Positions 24,124 through 29,504 of a stretch of DNA of 29,504 bases are shown here, piece after piece. The stretch is from an uncultured Bacilli bacterium (GTDB lineage: Bacteria; Bacillota_I; Bacilli_A; RF39; UBA660), in assembly GCA_910587725.1 (NCBI GenBank), contig CAJUNG010000019.1, positions 1 to 29,504 of the forward strand, read 5' to 3'. The number at the start of each line of letters is the position of its first letter. The stretch's first letter is position 1. Position numbers and translations under genes: made by a program. The notes beneath the pieces were generated by a model, which was given only the letters and a program-made list of their open reading frames with translations, ran no database searches and was not told where the DNA came from.

Positions 24124-24373
24124 AAGAATCATCGAAATCGAAGAAAGCCTTTTACATCCAGACTTTTTAAAGAAACGAGAAAATGGTCTTCTTTTAAATA
24201 ACCATCAAATCGATATTTTAGAAAGATATCAAATTTCTTGGAAAACTTACACCACAATGAAATCCTTGCTCTTTGCTATAGAAGAGATTTTAGAAAATGA
24301 GGAAAGTGAAGAATTAGAAGAACTAGCAGATACTTTACAGGAATATAGCTATTATCAAGAAACAAGAAAATAA
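24116..24373 (+). CDS. Small acidic hypothetical protein, 85 aa
   Basis: I do not recognise this protein. It overlaps the end of ynbB by 8 bases, so it is coupled to it. It appears all-helical: an N-terminal IIEIEESLLHPDF, a middle HQIDILERYQISWKTYTTM and a Glu-rich end EESEELEELADTLQEY. Its position suggests a partner or regulator of the PLP enzyme, but nothing in it confirms that. No terminator is clear after it. Confidence 0.7.
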   Translation: MDKRIIEIEESLLHPDFLKKRENGLLLNNHQIDILERYQISWKTYTTMKSLLFAIEEILENEESEELEELADTLQEYSYYQETRK

Positions 24374-24470
24374 AGGGAAAGTAAATAAATGATTTAGAAA
24401 AAGTTATAGATTTTACAGGTTAAAGTGCGAATAAGATGATTCATAAAATCATAAAAAAAATCAAAAACAC

Positions 24471-24499
24471 TTGCATAATATAAAATAACTTGATATAAT
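24471..24499 (+). promoter_or_regulatory. Promoter of rpmE
   Basis: TTGCAT (24471-24476), 17-bp spacer, perfect TATAAT (24494-24499) preceded by TGA. The strong promoter fits a ribosomal protein gene. Confidence 0.8.
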
Positions 24500-24519
24500 A
24501 ACATCGCTTAGGAATTACT

Positions 24520-24539
24520 ATGGTTAGAAAATTAACCAT
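24520..24539 (+). promoter_or_regulatory. Hairpin in the rpmE leader
   Basis: A perfect 7-bp stem ATGGTTA/TAACCAT (24520-24526, 24533-24539) with a 6-nt loop, between the promoter and the ribosome site of rpmE. Placement fits an autoregulatory L31 leader; no Rfam match was possible to run. Confidence 0.45.
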
Positions 24540-24557
24540 GGCGGAAGGAGAGAGAAA

Positions 24558-24761
24558 ATGAAAGTTGGAATTCATCCAGAATTAAAAGAGGCAACAGTTA
24601 CTTGTGCTTGTGGAGAAACATTTACAGTAAAATCAACAAAAGATAATATTCATGTCGAAGTTTGTTCTAAATGTCATCCATTCTATACCGGACAACAAAA
24701 GAGAACATTAAACGCAGGTAGAGTTGATAAGTTTAATAAAAAATACGGATTTGATAAATAA
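24558..24761 (+). CDS. rpmE: 50S ribosomal protein L31, zinc-binding type
   Basis: L31 bridges the large and small ribosomal subunits. The 67-residue protein starts MKVGIHPELKEATVTCACG and has the zinc-binding set Cys16, Cys18, Cys36 and Cys39 (CAC and CSKC), then HPFYTGQQKRTLNAGRVDKFNKKYG, the family's C-terminal core. This is the C-plus type used when zinc is sufficient. The ribosome site GGAAGGAG is strong. It is a single-gene unit with its own promoter, leader hairpin and terminator. Confidence 0.97.
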   Translation: MKVGIHPELKEATVTCACGETFTVKSTKDNIHVEVCSKCHPFYTGQQKRTLNAGRVDKFNKKYGFDK

Positions 24762-24790
24762 TGTAAGAAATGCTTGCATTATTTTTTTTT
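24757..24790 (+). terminator. Terminator of rpmE
   Basis: AATAATGTAAG (24757-24767) pairs with CTTGCATTATT (24773-24783; one G-U), followed by a T tract. Confidence 0.85.
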
Positions 24791-24817
24791 GAAATTTTTA
24801 CTGTCAATGCATTTCTA

Positions 24818-24826
24818 TGCTATAAT
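24818..24826 (+). promoter_or_regulatory. Extended -10 promoter of rpiB
   Basis: TGC followed by a perfect TATAAT (24821-24826), 38 bases before the ATG. The -35 is weak (near 24798-24803). Confidence 0.65.
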
Positions 24827-24863
24827 AATGCTATCCTAAAAATGAAAATAAAAGGAGGACATT

Positions 24864-25385
24864 ATGAAAATAGGAATTGCCAATGACCATGGAGGATATC
24901 AGTTAAAAGTAAAACTGATGAATTATTTAATTAAAAAAGGACATATCGTAGAAGATTTAGGATGTCCATCCACAACTTCTGTGGATTATCCAATTTATGC
25001 TTTTGAATTAGGAGAAAAATTAGTAAGTGGAGACTTTGAACGAGGAATTGCCATTTGCAAAAGTGGAATTGGAATTTCCATCGCTTGCAATAAAGTAAAA
25101 GGTATTCGTTGTAGTAAACCAGCAAATGAAAAAGAGGCAAGATTATCTAGAGAGCATAATGATGCCAATGTTTTAGCACTATCTGCCGATATGCCATATT
25201 ACCGCATCTTAGATATCGTCGATACCTTTTTAACGACAAACTTTTCCAATGAAGATAGACACCAAAGAAGAATTGACGAAATTCATACCTATGAAACAAA
25301 AAGACAAGGAATCAAAAGAAAAAAAGAAAAAGAAGACCTAGAAGAAATCAAAGAAACGATAGAGGATAAGAAAGATGAGTGCTAA
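24864..25385 (+). CDS. rpiB: RpiB/LacAB-family sugar-phosphate isomerase
   Basis: RpiB interconverts ribose 5-phosphate and ribulose 5-phosphate. In this 173-residue protein the N-terminal IANDHGGYQLK with Asp8-His9, the active Cys65 in ICKSGIGISIACNK and REHNDANVLALSA (His98, Asn99) are visible. Most RpiB proteins read CGTGIG at the active Cys, here CKSGIG, so the substrate could differ (LacAB-type hexose phosphate or another). The typical end VDTFLTTNFSNEDRHQRRIDEI is present, followed by an unusual lysine/glutamate-rich tail of about 28 residues (146-173). ATG 24864 follows AAAGGAGG. It overlaps the next gene by 11 bases. Family call firm, substrate open. Confidence 0.9.
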   Translation: MKIGIANDHGGYQLKVKLMNYLIKKGHIVEDLGCPSTTSVDYPIYAFELGEKLVSGDFERGIAICKSGIGISIACNKVKGIRCSKPANEKEARLSREHNDANVLALSADMPYYRILDIVDTFLTTNFSNEDRHQRRIDEIHTYETKRQGIKRKKEKEDLEEIKETIEDKKDEC

Positions 25386-25572
25386 ATTTTTTGTTTATTG
25401 TGCCATGACCTGTTTAGTGCTTTACTCATTAGATGCAGTAAATATCAATCAAATTTTTAAAAAAAATAAAGTTTTTCAAGCAAGAATTTTTTATCTTTTA
25501 TTAGCACTTTCCTTAATTTATTTAACTACAGAATTCGTTTATGACTTCTTTTTATCATCAAAATTCATTTAA
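25375..25572 (+). CDS. DUF1146 small membrane protein
   Basis: This 65-residue protein has two hydrophobic helices (about 4-20 and 39-58) joined by a basic loop, and matches the DUF1146 family (YwzB in Bacillus): NINQIFKKNKVFQARIFYLLLALSLIYLTTEFVYDFF. The family's role is unknown; it commonly lies near ATP synthase, murA and spoIIQ-region genes, in keeping with the spoIIQ-spoIIID-mbl genes that follow. It is translationally coupled to rpiB. Confidence 0.85.
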   Translation: MSAKFFVYCAMTCLVLYSLDAVNINQIFKKNKVFQARIFYLLLALSLIYLTTEFVYDFFLSSKFI

Positions 25573-25575
25573 TTT

Positions 25576-25604
25576 GTATAAAACCTCCATTTTTAGGTAA
25601 AACT
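25576..25604 (+). promoter_or_regulatory. Sigma-F-like promoter upstream of spoIIQ
   Basis: GTATA (25576-25580), 15-bp spacer, then GGTAAAACT (25596-25604), matching the sigma-F pattern GYATA and GGnnAnAnT. The leader to ATG 25622 is short (about 11 bases). spoIIQ of Bacillus is a sigma-F gene. Confidence 0.65.
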
Positions 25605-25621
25605 TTAAATGAGGTGAAAAA

Positions 25622-26251
25622 ATGAAAAAGAGATTGAAATTAAAACCATTTGTATTACCCGCAGTTTACTGCATCCTAGTAGGAGTTCTACTTCTCACCG
25701 TATTATTATCGAAAAACACATTAAAAGGAGAAAAAGAAGATAATACAACTTACGTAACTGGTAGCATTCTCGATAGCTATGTACCAGTAATCAACTTAGA
25801 GACAACTATCCTAAGACCTTACACCAAAGAAGATATTACGATTGGGAAAAACTTTTATAACTATGATGATGAGCAAGAAAATCAGACCAATTCCATCATT
25901 TACTATGAAAACACCTATATGCAAAATTCTGGAGTAGATTACATTGCGAGCGAAGTTTTTGATGTAGTTAGTATTCTAGATGGAGAAGTCATTGAAGTGA
26001 AAAAAGAAGAACTTCTTGGTAATATTGTAACGATTCGCCATGATGGAGATATCATTAGTGTTTATCAAAGTCTATCTGAAGTGAGCGTACAAAAAGGAGA
26101 ACAAGTAACACGTGGTCAAACGATTGGAAAAAGCGGAAATTCTGAGTTAATGAAAGAATTAAGTAATCATTTACACTTTGAATTAATGTTAAAGGGACAA
26201 ATTGTTGACCCAGAAAACTATTTTGATAAAAAACTAAGCGAAATTGAATAA
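25622..26251 (+). CDS. spoIIQ: SpoIIQ-like stage II sporulation protein (degenerate M23 domain)
   Basis: SpoIIQ is a forespore membrane protein whose LytM domain docks with SpoIIIAH across the intermembrane space during engulfment. The 209-residue protein has an N-terminal membrane helix (about 10-30) and an M23-type domain (about 100-200) with NSGVDYIAS, GNIVTIRHDGDIISVYQSL, and HLHFEL (His183, His185). The first zinc His, expected before GxD, is Asn102, and the usual Tyr-x-His-Leu reads YQSL, so it lacks part of the active site, as in Bacillus SpoIIQ. It should be a structural not enzymatic protein. SD GAGGTGA. Position before spoIIID and mbl supports the name. Confidence 0.88.
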   Translation: MKKRLKLKPFVLPAVYCILVGVLLLTVLLSKNTLKGEKEDNTTYVTGSILDSYVPVINLETTILRPYTKEDITIGKNFYNYDDEQENQTNSIIYYENTYMQNSGVDYIASEVFDVVSILDGEVIEVKKEELLGNIVTIRHDGDIISVYQSLSEVSVQKGEQVTRGQTIGKSGNSELMKELSNHLHFELMLKGQIVDPENYFDKKLSEIE

Positions 26252-26256
26252 ATGAT

Positions 26257-26285
26257 TCATAAAGAGAAACCTACTTCTATATACT
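26257..26285 (+). promoter_or_regulatory. Sigma-E-like promoter upstream of spoIIID
   Basis: TCATAAA (26257-26263), 14-bp spacer and TATATACT (26278-26285), compared with the sigma-E pattern of an ATA-containing -35 and CATACAnT -10 (six of eight in the -10). spoIIID is a sigma-E gene in Bacillus. Confidence 0.45.
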
Positions 26286-26318
26286 TTAATAGATTATATG
26301 AGAAGGAAGGTTTATATA

Positions 26319-26567
26319 GTGGATCAATATATTGTGGAAAGAGTATATAAAGAGGCAGAGGAAATTCTAGAAACAAAAAAGACCATTCGAGAGATTGCCA
26401 AAATAAATGGCGTAAGTAAAAGTACAGTGCATAAAGATTTAAAAGAACGTCTATTAGAACTCAACCAAACGTTGCATCAACAAATCGCCGAAATATTTCA
26501 AGAACATATAGAAATTAGACATATTAGAGGAGGGGAATCAACAAGAAGAAAATACCTCCACGAATAA
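26319..26567 (+). CDS. spoIIID: Sporulation transcription regulator SpoIIID
   Basis: SpoIIID is the mother-cell DNA-binding regulator acting after sigma-E. The 82-residue protein aligns through its length: TKKTIREIAKINGVSKSTVHKDLKERL (about 19-45) is nearly the family HTH, and IRHIRGGESTRRKYLHE (67-82) matches the conserved IRHLRGGEATKxKY end. The start is GTG 26319, eight bases after GGAAGG and placed like the Bacillus GTG start; the in-frame ATG 26298 precedes the ribosome site. It sits directly before mbl, as in many spore formers. Confident. Confidence 0.95.
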   Translation: MDQYIVERVYKEAEEILETKKTIREIAKINGVSKSTVHKDLKERLLELNQTLHQQIAEIFQEHIEIRHIRGGESTRRKYLHE

Positions 26568-26583
26568 GTCAGAAAGGAGGAGT

Positions 26584-27567
26584 ATGAAAGATATAGGAAT
26601 TGACCTTGGAACAAAAAATGTCCTTGTCTATGTTAAAGGTAAAGGAATTGTATTAAATGAACCAAGCGTTGTTGCCATTGATGTAAATAGTAAAAAAGTA
26701 TTAGCAGTAGGAACAGAAGCGAGCGAAATGATTGGAAGAACTCCAGGAAAAGTAAAAGCTGTATGTCCAATGAAAGATGGAGTGATTGCCGATTTTGAAG
26801 TTACTGAAGCAATGCTTAACCGCTTTTTAGAAAAAGTCATAGGAAGAAGAGCATTATCAAAACCTAGAATATTAATCTGTTGTCCATCGAATATAACCCA
26901 AGTAGAGAAAAATGCCATTAAAGAAATTGCCGAGCGAACAGGCGCTAAGAAAGTATATCTTGAAGAAGAACCTAAAGTTGCAGCTGTCGGTGCAGGAATG
27001 GATATCTCTAAACCTAGTGGAAGTATGGTAATCGATGTTGGTGGAGGAACTACAGATATTGCGGTCTTATCTTTAGGTGGAGTTGTGACAAGCTCTTCTA
27101 TCAAAGTCGCTGGAAATGCTTTTGATGCAGATATTATTAAATACATTAAAGATAAATATAAACTATTAATTGGAGAAAAAACAGCAGAAGAAGTAAAACG
27201 CCAAATCGGAACCGTAGTCAAAAGTAAGAAAAAAGACACGATGGAAATTAAAGGACGAGATATGACGACTGGACTTCCGAAAATGATTGAAGTAGAGGGA
27301 AATGAAATCGAGGAAGCCTTACGAAATGATATTGAAAAAATTATTAACGAAGCAAAAAAAGTATTAGAAGAAACCCCACCAGAGTTATCCGCAGATATTG
27401 TGGAAAAAGGGATTATCTTAACTGGAGGAGGTTCTCTAATCGATGGATTTACCCAAGTATTAAAAGAAAATTTACAAGTTCCTGTATTTATATCGGACAA
27501 CCCTTTAACTAATGTTGCAGAAGGTTGTGGAATTATGCTAGATAATTTATATCTATTAGAAAAATAA
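26584..27567 (+). CDS. mbl: MreB-family cell shape actin homologue, Mbl-like
   Basis: MreB/Mbl filaments guide lateral wall synthesis. The 327-residue protein begins GIDLGTKNVLVYVKGKGIVLNEPSVVAI (phosphate-1 motif near residue 6), contains GVIADFEVTEAMLNRFL, IDVGGGTTDIAVLSLGG (phosphate-2) and GIILTGGGSLIDGF near 280. The spoIIID-mbl order and the lack of mreC/mreD nearby favour Mbl over MreB, although the protein alone cannot settle this. AGAAAGGAGGAGT precedes the ATG, 16 bases after spoIIID, so the pair is probably cotranscribed in part. Confidence 0.92.
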   Translation: MKDIGIDLGTKNVLVYVKGKGIVLNEPSVVAIDVNSKKVLAVGTEASEMIGRTPGKVKAVCPMKDGVIADFEVTEAMLNRFLEKVIGRRALSKPRILICCPSNITQVEKNAIKEIAERTGAKKVYLEEEPKVAAVGAGMDISKPSGSMVIDVGGGTTDIAVLSLGGVVTSSSIKVAGNAFDADIIKYIKDKYKLLIGEKTAEEVKRQIGTVVKSKKKDTMEIKGRDMTTGLPKMIEVEGNEIEEALRNDIEKIINEAKKVLEETPPELSADIVEKGIILTGGGSLIDGFTQVLKENLQVPVFISDNPLTNVAEGCGIMLDNLYLLEK

Positions 27568-27590
27568 AACTATCCTAAAACTAAAAAAAG

Positions 27591-27613
27591 TTATCCACAA
27601 GACCTGTGGAAAA
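27591..27613. other. Inverted pair of DnaA-box-like sequences
   Basis: TTATCCACA (27591-27599) is a perfect DnaA box; TGTGGAAAA (27605-27613) is a one-mismatch box on the opposite strand. The two also form a small hairpin (TCCACA/TGTGGA), which on the reverse strand is followed by T residues, so a reverse terminator is an alternative reading. Confidence 0.5.
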
Positions 27614-27640
27614 AAGAAAATAACTGAAATTTTTAAAACC

Positions 27641-27687
27641 AAAGAGGGAAGACGATAAACTCAAGTTTTTCCTCGTTTTTTTTGTTT
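27641..27687 (+). terminator. Terminator after mbl
   Basis: GAGGGAA (27644-27650) pairs with TTTCCTC (27668-27674; one G-U), long loop, followed by G and eight T. Confidence 0.65.
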
Positions 27688-27764
27688 TGTCAATCAACGC
27701 TACATTTATATAAAATACCGTATAAAAACTTAATAAGACACGCCTTAGTAAACGGATAATTGCT

Positions 27765-27792
27765 TTGACAATGTCGAAATTTGTATTATAAT
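27765..27792 (+). promoter_or_regulatory. Promoter of the WecA/TagO-like gene
   Basis: Perfect TTGACA (27765-27770), 16-bp spacer and perfect TATAAT (27787-27792), 22 bases before the ATG. Confidence 0.85.
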
Positions 27793-27813
27793 CGAAAGTG
27801 AAGAGGTGATAAA

Positions 27814-28896
27814 ATGGATCAAAACATCCTAGAAATTATCAAGATTGTTGGTGTAACTTTTTTATTTAGTGCCGCCATTATGCCACTAATGAAAAGAATT
27901 GCACACCATATTGGAGCGGTAGATGTTCCAAGAAATTCAGAAGGAAATCGCCATATCCACAAAAGACCAATCCCAAAGCTTGGTGCTTTAGGAATATTTT
28001 TGGCATTTCTATTTGGGTACATGTTATTTGGAAAACACAGCATTAAAATGAATTCCATATTAATTGGAAGTTTCCTCATCATCTTGACTGGCATGATAGA
28101 TGATATTAATGAACTGAGAGCATCTCGCCAATTAATTGGACAACTCTCAGCAGCACTAGTAATTGTTTTCTATGGAAAAATTGTAATTACAGATATCTCC
28201 TTTCTCGGGTTATACTTTGAGTTTGGACCATTTGCAGAAATTGTTACCATATTTTTCTTAATCGCGTGTACCAACATTATCAAATTAACCGATGGCCTTG
28301 ATGGTTTGTCCGGCGGAGTGACCGCGATATTTTATATAGCAACAGGAATTATCTGTTATTACCAAGCAAGATTTAATACACTGGAGTTTACAATAACCTT
28401 CATCATGCTAGGATCGACACTGGGATTCTTACTACATAATTTTTACCCTGCAAAAATATTTGCAGGAGAAGGTAGTCAATTTATGGGGTTTATGGTAGCA
28501 GTAACCTCATTATTAGGGTTCAAGGGAACTGCATTCAGCTCTCTAATTATCCCCATTACTGTTTTGGGATTACCAATATTAGATACATTATTTGCGATAA
28601 TTCGAAGGAGTCTTCGTGGCCAGCCCATTTTTTCCCCAGATAGAGATCATGTACATCACCAGTTACTAGGAATGAACTTTTCACAAAAAACGACAGTATT
28701 AATCATCTACGGAATCAATATTCTCTTTGCGTTAACTTCTGTTTTATATGTATTAAAAATATCAGAATATGCAAAAATCGTTTATATTATCTTGATACTT
28801 TTACTACTGTGGTTCGTCTTGTACACCAATGTCATAACGGATAAAAAACCGCCAAAATTAAGGGAAATCAAGAAAAGGCTAACGAAAAAAAGTTAG
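27814..28896 (+). CDS. WecA/TagO/MraY-family sugar-phosphate transferase with altered motifs
   Basis: This family transfers a sugar-1-phosphate (usually GlcNAc-1-P) from UDP-sugar to undecaprenyl phosphate, starting wall teichoic acid or surface glycan. The 360-residue protein has about 10-11 membrane helices. HIHKRPIPKLGALGI (47-61) is the start motif, GMIDD has the Asp96-Asp97 pair, TNIIKLTDGLDG (153-164) is the NxxNxxDGxDG motif, HNFYPAKIF (208-216) and DRDHVHHQLL (276-285) are intact. Two catalytic places differ: the second Asn of NxxN is Lys157, and the GDxGS motif, holding the metal-binding Asp, reads GEGS with Glu219 and one residue lost. It may be a changed-specificity or inactive member. 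ATG 27814 follows GAAGAGGTGA. Family sure, activity doubtful. Confidence 0.88.
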   Translation: MDQNILEIIKIVGVTFLFSAAIMPLMKRIAHHIGAVDVPRNSEGNRHIHKRPIPKLGALGIFLAFLFGYMLFGKHSIKMNSILIGSFLIILTGMIDDINELRASRQLIGQLSAALVIVFYGKIVITDISFLGLYFEFGPFAEIVTIFFLIACTNIIKLTDGLDGLSGGVTAIFYIATGIICYYQARFNTLEFTITFIMLGSTLGFLLHNFYPAKIFAGEGSQFMGFMVAVTSLLGFKGTAFSSLIIPITVLGLPILDTLFAIIRRSLRGQPIFSPDRDHVHHQLLGMNFSQKTTVLIIYGINILFALTSVLYVLKISEYAKIVYIILILLLLWFVLYTNVITDKKPPKLREIKKRLTKKS

Positions 28897-28903
28897 TTTT
28901 TTT
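28877..28903 (+). terminator. Terminator of the WecA/TagO-like gene
   Basis: CTAAC (28879-28883) pairs with GTTAG (28892-28896), extended by G-U pairs, followed by seven T. It overlaps the stop codon. Confidence 0.6.
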
Positions 28904-29113
28904 ATTTCTAGCAACAAGAAAGAAATCAAGGTAAATCGAAAAAAAGACGTCATTGGAATTTCAGAGGAAAACACTCAGTTTTTTCTTGATATTCAAGTAT
29001 TATCCAAAAAAAGCAAGACAATTGCTATGGAAGGAGACATCTTAAAAAAAGAAGAAAAAGGAGTTGTAAGATTTGAAAAACAATCTAGGAAAACAAATAC
29101 GAATCCAATATGA
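28883..29113 (+). pseudogene. Open frame without a start codon, possible gene remnant
   Basis: The frame is open from 28883 to TGA 29113 and reads as plausible protein (SNKKEIKVNRKKDVIGISEE..., then strand-rich FFLDIQVLSKKSKTIAMEGDI, lysine-rich end) but has no ATG, GTG or TTG before ATG 29027. Overlapping it, a 20-codon frame from TTG 29073 behind AAAGGAG ends at 29135 and could be a peptide or chance. I recognise neither. The region may be a decayed gene between two intact units. Confidence 0.3.
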
Positions 29114-29127
29114 ATGGAGGAAATACT

Positions 29128-29493
29128 GTGATTAATTTTGTTGTATACGAAAATGAAGAAACGTATAGAGACAAATATTTCTCCATCATTGATAAATTTA
29201 TTGGAAAAAGTAAACTTGCTTATGAAGTTATCGAAATCAAGGAAGCAAAAGAAAAAAGTAAGTTAGAAAAAATTACGGGAAGTGAGATTTATATTATCAG
29301 TGCAGAAGTTCTAGGAGGATTAGATTTAGCAAGAGAAGTAAGAGAACGTGGAGACTGGGATGCACCAATTATTGTGATTACTACACACGATGATTTAAGA
29401 AACTATGCTTACCAACAAGAATTACTGATTCTAGGATTCATTAGCAAACATTTTAATCGAAACAATAACAGTTCAGTGAACTGTTATTGTTAG
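29128..29493 (+). CDS. Receiver-domain protein (LytTR-type regulator), probably truncated
   Basis: The 121-residue frame resembles the receiver domain of AgrA/LytTR-type response regulators: VINFVVYENEETYRDKYFSIIDKF, then LGGLDLAREVRERGDWDAPIIVITTHDDLRNYAYQQELLILGFISK. In such proteins a LytTR DNA-binding domain of about 100 residues follows; here the chain stops 13 residues after the FISK lysine, inside a perfect inverted repeat (29461-29491). The expected phosphoacceptor Asp is Ser58 (IYIISAEV), so phosphorylation at that site is unlikely. GTG 29128, seven bases after GGAGG, is the likely start; the ATG at 29110 lies before that site. Either a broken gene, or an atypical short receiver; the window edge prevents seeing what follows. 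Confidence 0.6.
   Translation: MINFVVYENEETYRDKYFSIIDKFIGKSKLAYEVIEIKEAKEKSKLEKITGSEIYIISAEVLGGLDLAREVRERGDWDAPIIVITTHDDLRNYAYQQELLILGFISKHFNRNNNSSVNCYC
29461..29491. repeat. Perfect 15-bp inverted repeat at window end
   Basis: AACAATAACAGTTCA (29461-29475), one base, then TGAACTGTTATTGTT (29477-29491). It interrupts the receiver gene's expected continuation. There is no T tract after it, so it is not a standard terminator. Confidence 0.85.
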
Positions 29494-29504
29494 GGGTATA
29501 ATTC

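Noticed and set aside
26100..26118. CACGTG core in AACACGTGGTC as a possible parS site
   Set aside because: Flanks do not match TGTTTCACGTGAAACA, and the site lies inside spoIIQ coding sequence.
26628..27500. Long 290-codon reverse frame opposite mbl
   Set aside because: Mirror of a highly conserved gene, Ser/Ile-rich composition typical of antisense shadows, no ribosome site.
1..29504. CRISPR arrays, tRNA or rRNA genes, insertion sequences
   Set aside because: No regularly spaced repeats, no tRNA-like cloverleaf or rRNA segments, and no transposase or terminal repeats were recognised when reading both strands.

Overview
The window comes from a low-GC, AT-rich Firmicutes-type chromosome, most likely an uncultured anaerobic gut member of the Bacilli related to the RF39/Erysipelotrichia-like lineages (an inference from gene content and style, not a search). 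TGA is used as stop and TGG as Trp, so this is the standard bacterial code and not a Mycoplasma-type code. An oxygen-sensitive class III ribonucleotide reductase points to anaerobic life. SpoIIQ- and SpoIIID-type genes, with sigma-F-like and sigma-E-like promoter matches upstream, point to sporulation capacity or its remains.

Region 1 (1 to about 3.9 kb) is loosely packed, AT-richer and accessory in look. It holds the C-terminal part of an ABC exporter ATPase, a degenerate PP2C-type phosphatase, long stretches with only decayed reading frames, and a reverse-strand MmcQ/YjbR-type protein. Region 2 (3.9 to 5.5 kb) has two tandem paralogous XRE regulators, a two-helix membrane protein and a DUF1653 protein. 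Region 3 (5.5 to 13.7 kb) is the conserved origin-proximal block of Firmicutes: a Noc-like ParB paralogue, ParA/Soj, ParB/Spo0J, an MscS channel, DUF951, an AbgT-type transporter, a lipoprotein-like gene and the YchF ATPase. The order matches the noc-soj-spo0J...yyaF neighbourhood of Bacillus.

Region 4 (13.7 to 17.7 kb) is nrdDG on the reverse strand, a divergent cysteine-free CRP/FNR-family regulator and a dUTPase. A perfect 16-bp dyad sits between the divergent genes, about -41.5 from the predicted nrdD start. Together these form a plausible deoxynucleotide-supply and anaerobic-control unit. Region 5 (17.7 to 24.4 kb) begins with a surface protein whose promoter spacer contains a run of nine G, a candidate phase-variation switch. 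It is followed by a small alarmone synthetase, a reverse-strand coiled-coil protein, an SDR reductase, small unknown genes (one split by a frameshift) and a YnbB-type PLP enzyme.

Region 6 (24.5 to 29.5 kb) is rpmE, rpiB, DUF1146, spoIIQ, spoIIID, mbl and a WecA/TagO/MraY-family sugar-phosphate transferase with altered catalytic motifs. It ends with a fragment lacking a start codon and a receiver-domain protein that stops inside a perfect 15-bp inverted repeat at the window edge. Predicted housekeeping promoters are strikingly uniform: most carry an extended -10 (TGn before the hexamer). No tRNA, rRNA, CRISPR array or insertion sequence was recognised.
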